From Treponema sp. (lineage in GTDB: Bacteria > Spirochaetota > Spirochaetia > Treponematales > Breznakiellaceae), in the NCBI GenBank assembly GCA_009785545.1, contig WQWD01000160.1, positions 1 to 5,779 of the forward strand: 5,779 nt of DNA. The letters are read 5' to 3'. Below the pieces are notes generated by a model that was given only the letters and a program-made list of their open reading frames with translations, was not told the origin of the DNA and ran no database searches. Within the stretch, counting starts at the first letter, position 1. Each line of letters begins with the position of its first letter. Made by a program: the position numbers and the translations under genes. Below, in pieces: positions 5,259 through 5,779 of the stretch.

Positions 5259-5779
5259 ATGAAATACCAGCAACAAATAGACGAAACCGACTGCGGCCCT
5301 GCTTGTATCGCAATGGTCGCCTCACACTACAACCTGCACGTCTCAACAGGCAGAATCCGAGAGCTGTCCAAAACAGACTTCATCGGCACTAACCTCGCAG
5401 GTATGGTTCACGCACTGGAAAAACTTGGCTTTACCGCTAACGCCATGCGAGGCGAAGTACAAGACAATACACTAAATCAAAGTTATGTTTTTCCATTCAT
5501 CGCCCATGTAAAAATACCTATAGGCAACAATAAATTTATAGACCACTTTGTTGTCGTAAAAGAAATCTCCAAAGATAAAGTAACCGTCTGGGATCCCGAT
5601 TTCACAAGAGGAAAACAAAAAATAAAACGAAGCCGCTTTCTGGAAATGTGGACTGGTTATGTATTATTTCTTTCGCCAAGTGTTGATTTCAAGATAAGCG
5701 ACAAACAAAAAAACAATCTTTTAAAGTTTCTTCCGCTGCTTTTTCCTCACAAAAAAACTTTAATTGTTGTCAGTTTAGC
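5259..5779 (+). CDS. C39-peptidase ABC transporter, N-terminal part
   Basis: The first 173 codons of a gene running off the right edge. Residues 1-140 are a peptidase C39 domain: QIDETDCGPAC gives Gln6 (oxyanion hole) and catalytic Cys12; DHFVVV gives catalytic His96; and VTVWDPD gives Asp112. After a linker the sequence becomes hydrophobic (LLKFLPLLF, TLIVVSL), the approach to the first membrane helix of the ABC transporter. In this family the peptidase cuts double-glycine leaders on the cytoplasmic side while the transporter exports the product; the precursor leader ending VNGG is the obvious substrate. ATG 5259 is the only good start after an in-frame TAA at 5238-5240. The nearest Shine-Dalgarno-like GAGG (5243-5246) is a long 12 nt away. 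Full family proteins are about 700 residues; the ATPase is outside the window. The first part looks richer in C-ending codons than its neighbours. Confidence 0.92.
   Translation, partial: MKYQQQIDETDCGPACIAMVASHYNLHVSTGRIRELSKTDFIGTNLAGMVHALEKLGFTANAMRGEVQDNTLNQSYVFPFIAHVKIPIGNNKFIDHFVVVKEISKDKVTVWDPDFTRGKQKIKRSRFLEMWTGYVLFLSPSVDFKISDKQKNNLLKFLPLLFPHKKTLIVVSL

Noticed and set aside
1..5779. CRISPR array, tRNA, rRNA or complete insertion sequence
   Set aside because: No regularly spaced repeats, cloverleaf, rRNA signature or transposase frame was seen on either strand.

Overview
The window reads as an AT-rich accessory region from an anaerobic, probably host-associated bacterium. Gene style (a DUF1016/YhcG nuclease, an XRE regulator, a SPASM peptide-maturation operon and a lipoprotein with a relaxed lipobox) would suit a treponeme-like spirochaete or a gut Firmicute. 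That is an impression from protein resemblance; no rRNA or other marker is present to settle it.

Layout. (1) Positions 1-125, minus strand: the first 41 codons of an unrecognised gene running off the left edge. (2) About 269-1372, plus strand: a complete DUF1016/YhcG-type PDDEXK nuclease with an intact C-terminal nuclease core, no visible Shine-Dalgarno, and a clear intrinsic terminator at 1466-1486. (3) 1373-1697: no gene; two hairpins and a 10-bp inverted repeat. (4) 1698-2018, minus strand: a small XRE-family regulator. (5) 2019-2289: a divergent control region in which the regulator's promoter and a rightward promoter overlap a nested palindrome at 2067-2113. (6) 2290 to the right edge, plus strand: a four-gene peptide natural product (RiPP) operon.

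The operon encodes, in order: a 103-residue precursor with a textbook double-glycine leader and a long glycine-rich, C-terminally cysteine-containing core; a strong hairpin terminator that probably makes the precursor message more abundant than the rest; a lipoprotein of the TIKI/TraB/ChaN/EreA-like fold; a radical SAM/SPASM maturase with complete cluster-binding cysteines; and the N-terminal part of a C39-peptidase ABC transporter, which would cut the leader after Gly-Gly during export.

Proposed pathway (inference): the XRE protein senses an unknown state and represses itself and the operon; the SPASM enzyme crosslinks or otherwise modifies the core peptide; the C39 transporter cleaves and exports it; and the envelope-anchored TIKI-like lipoprotein either processes the exported product or protects the producer. 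The lipoprotein inside a SPASM RiPP operon is the least conventional element and, with the unfamiliar precursor, the best candidate for a new system.
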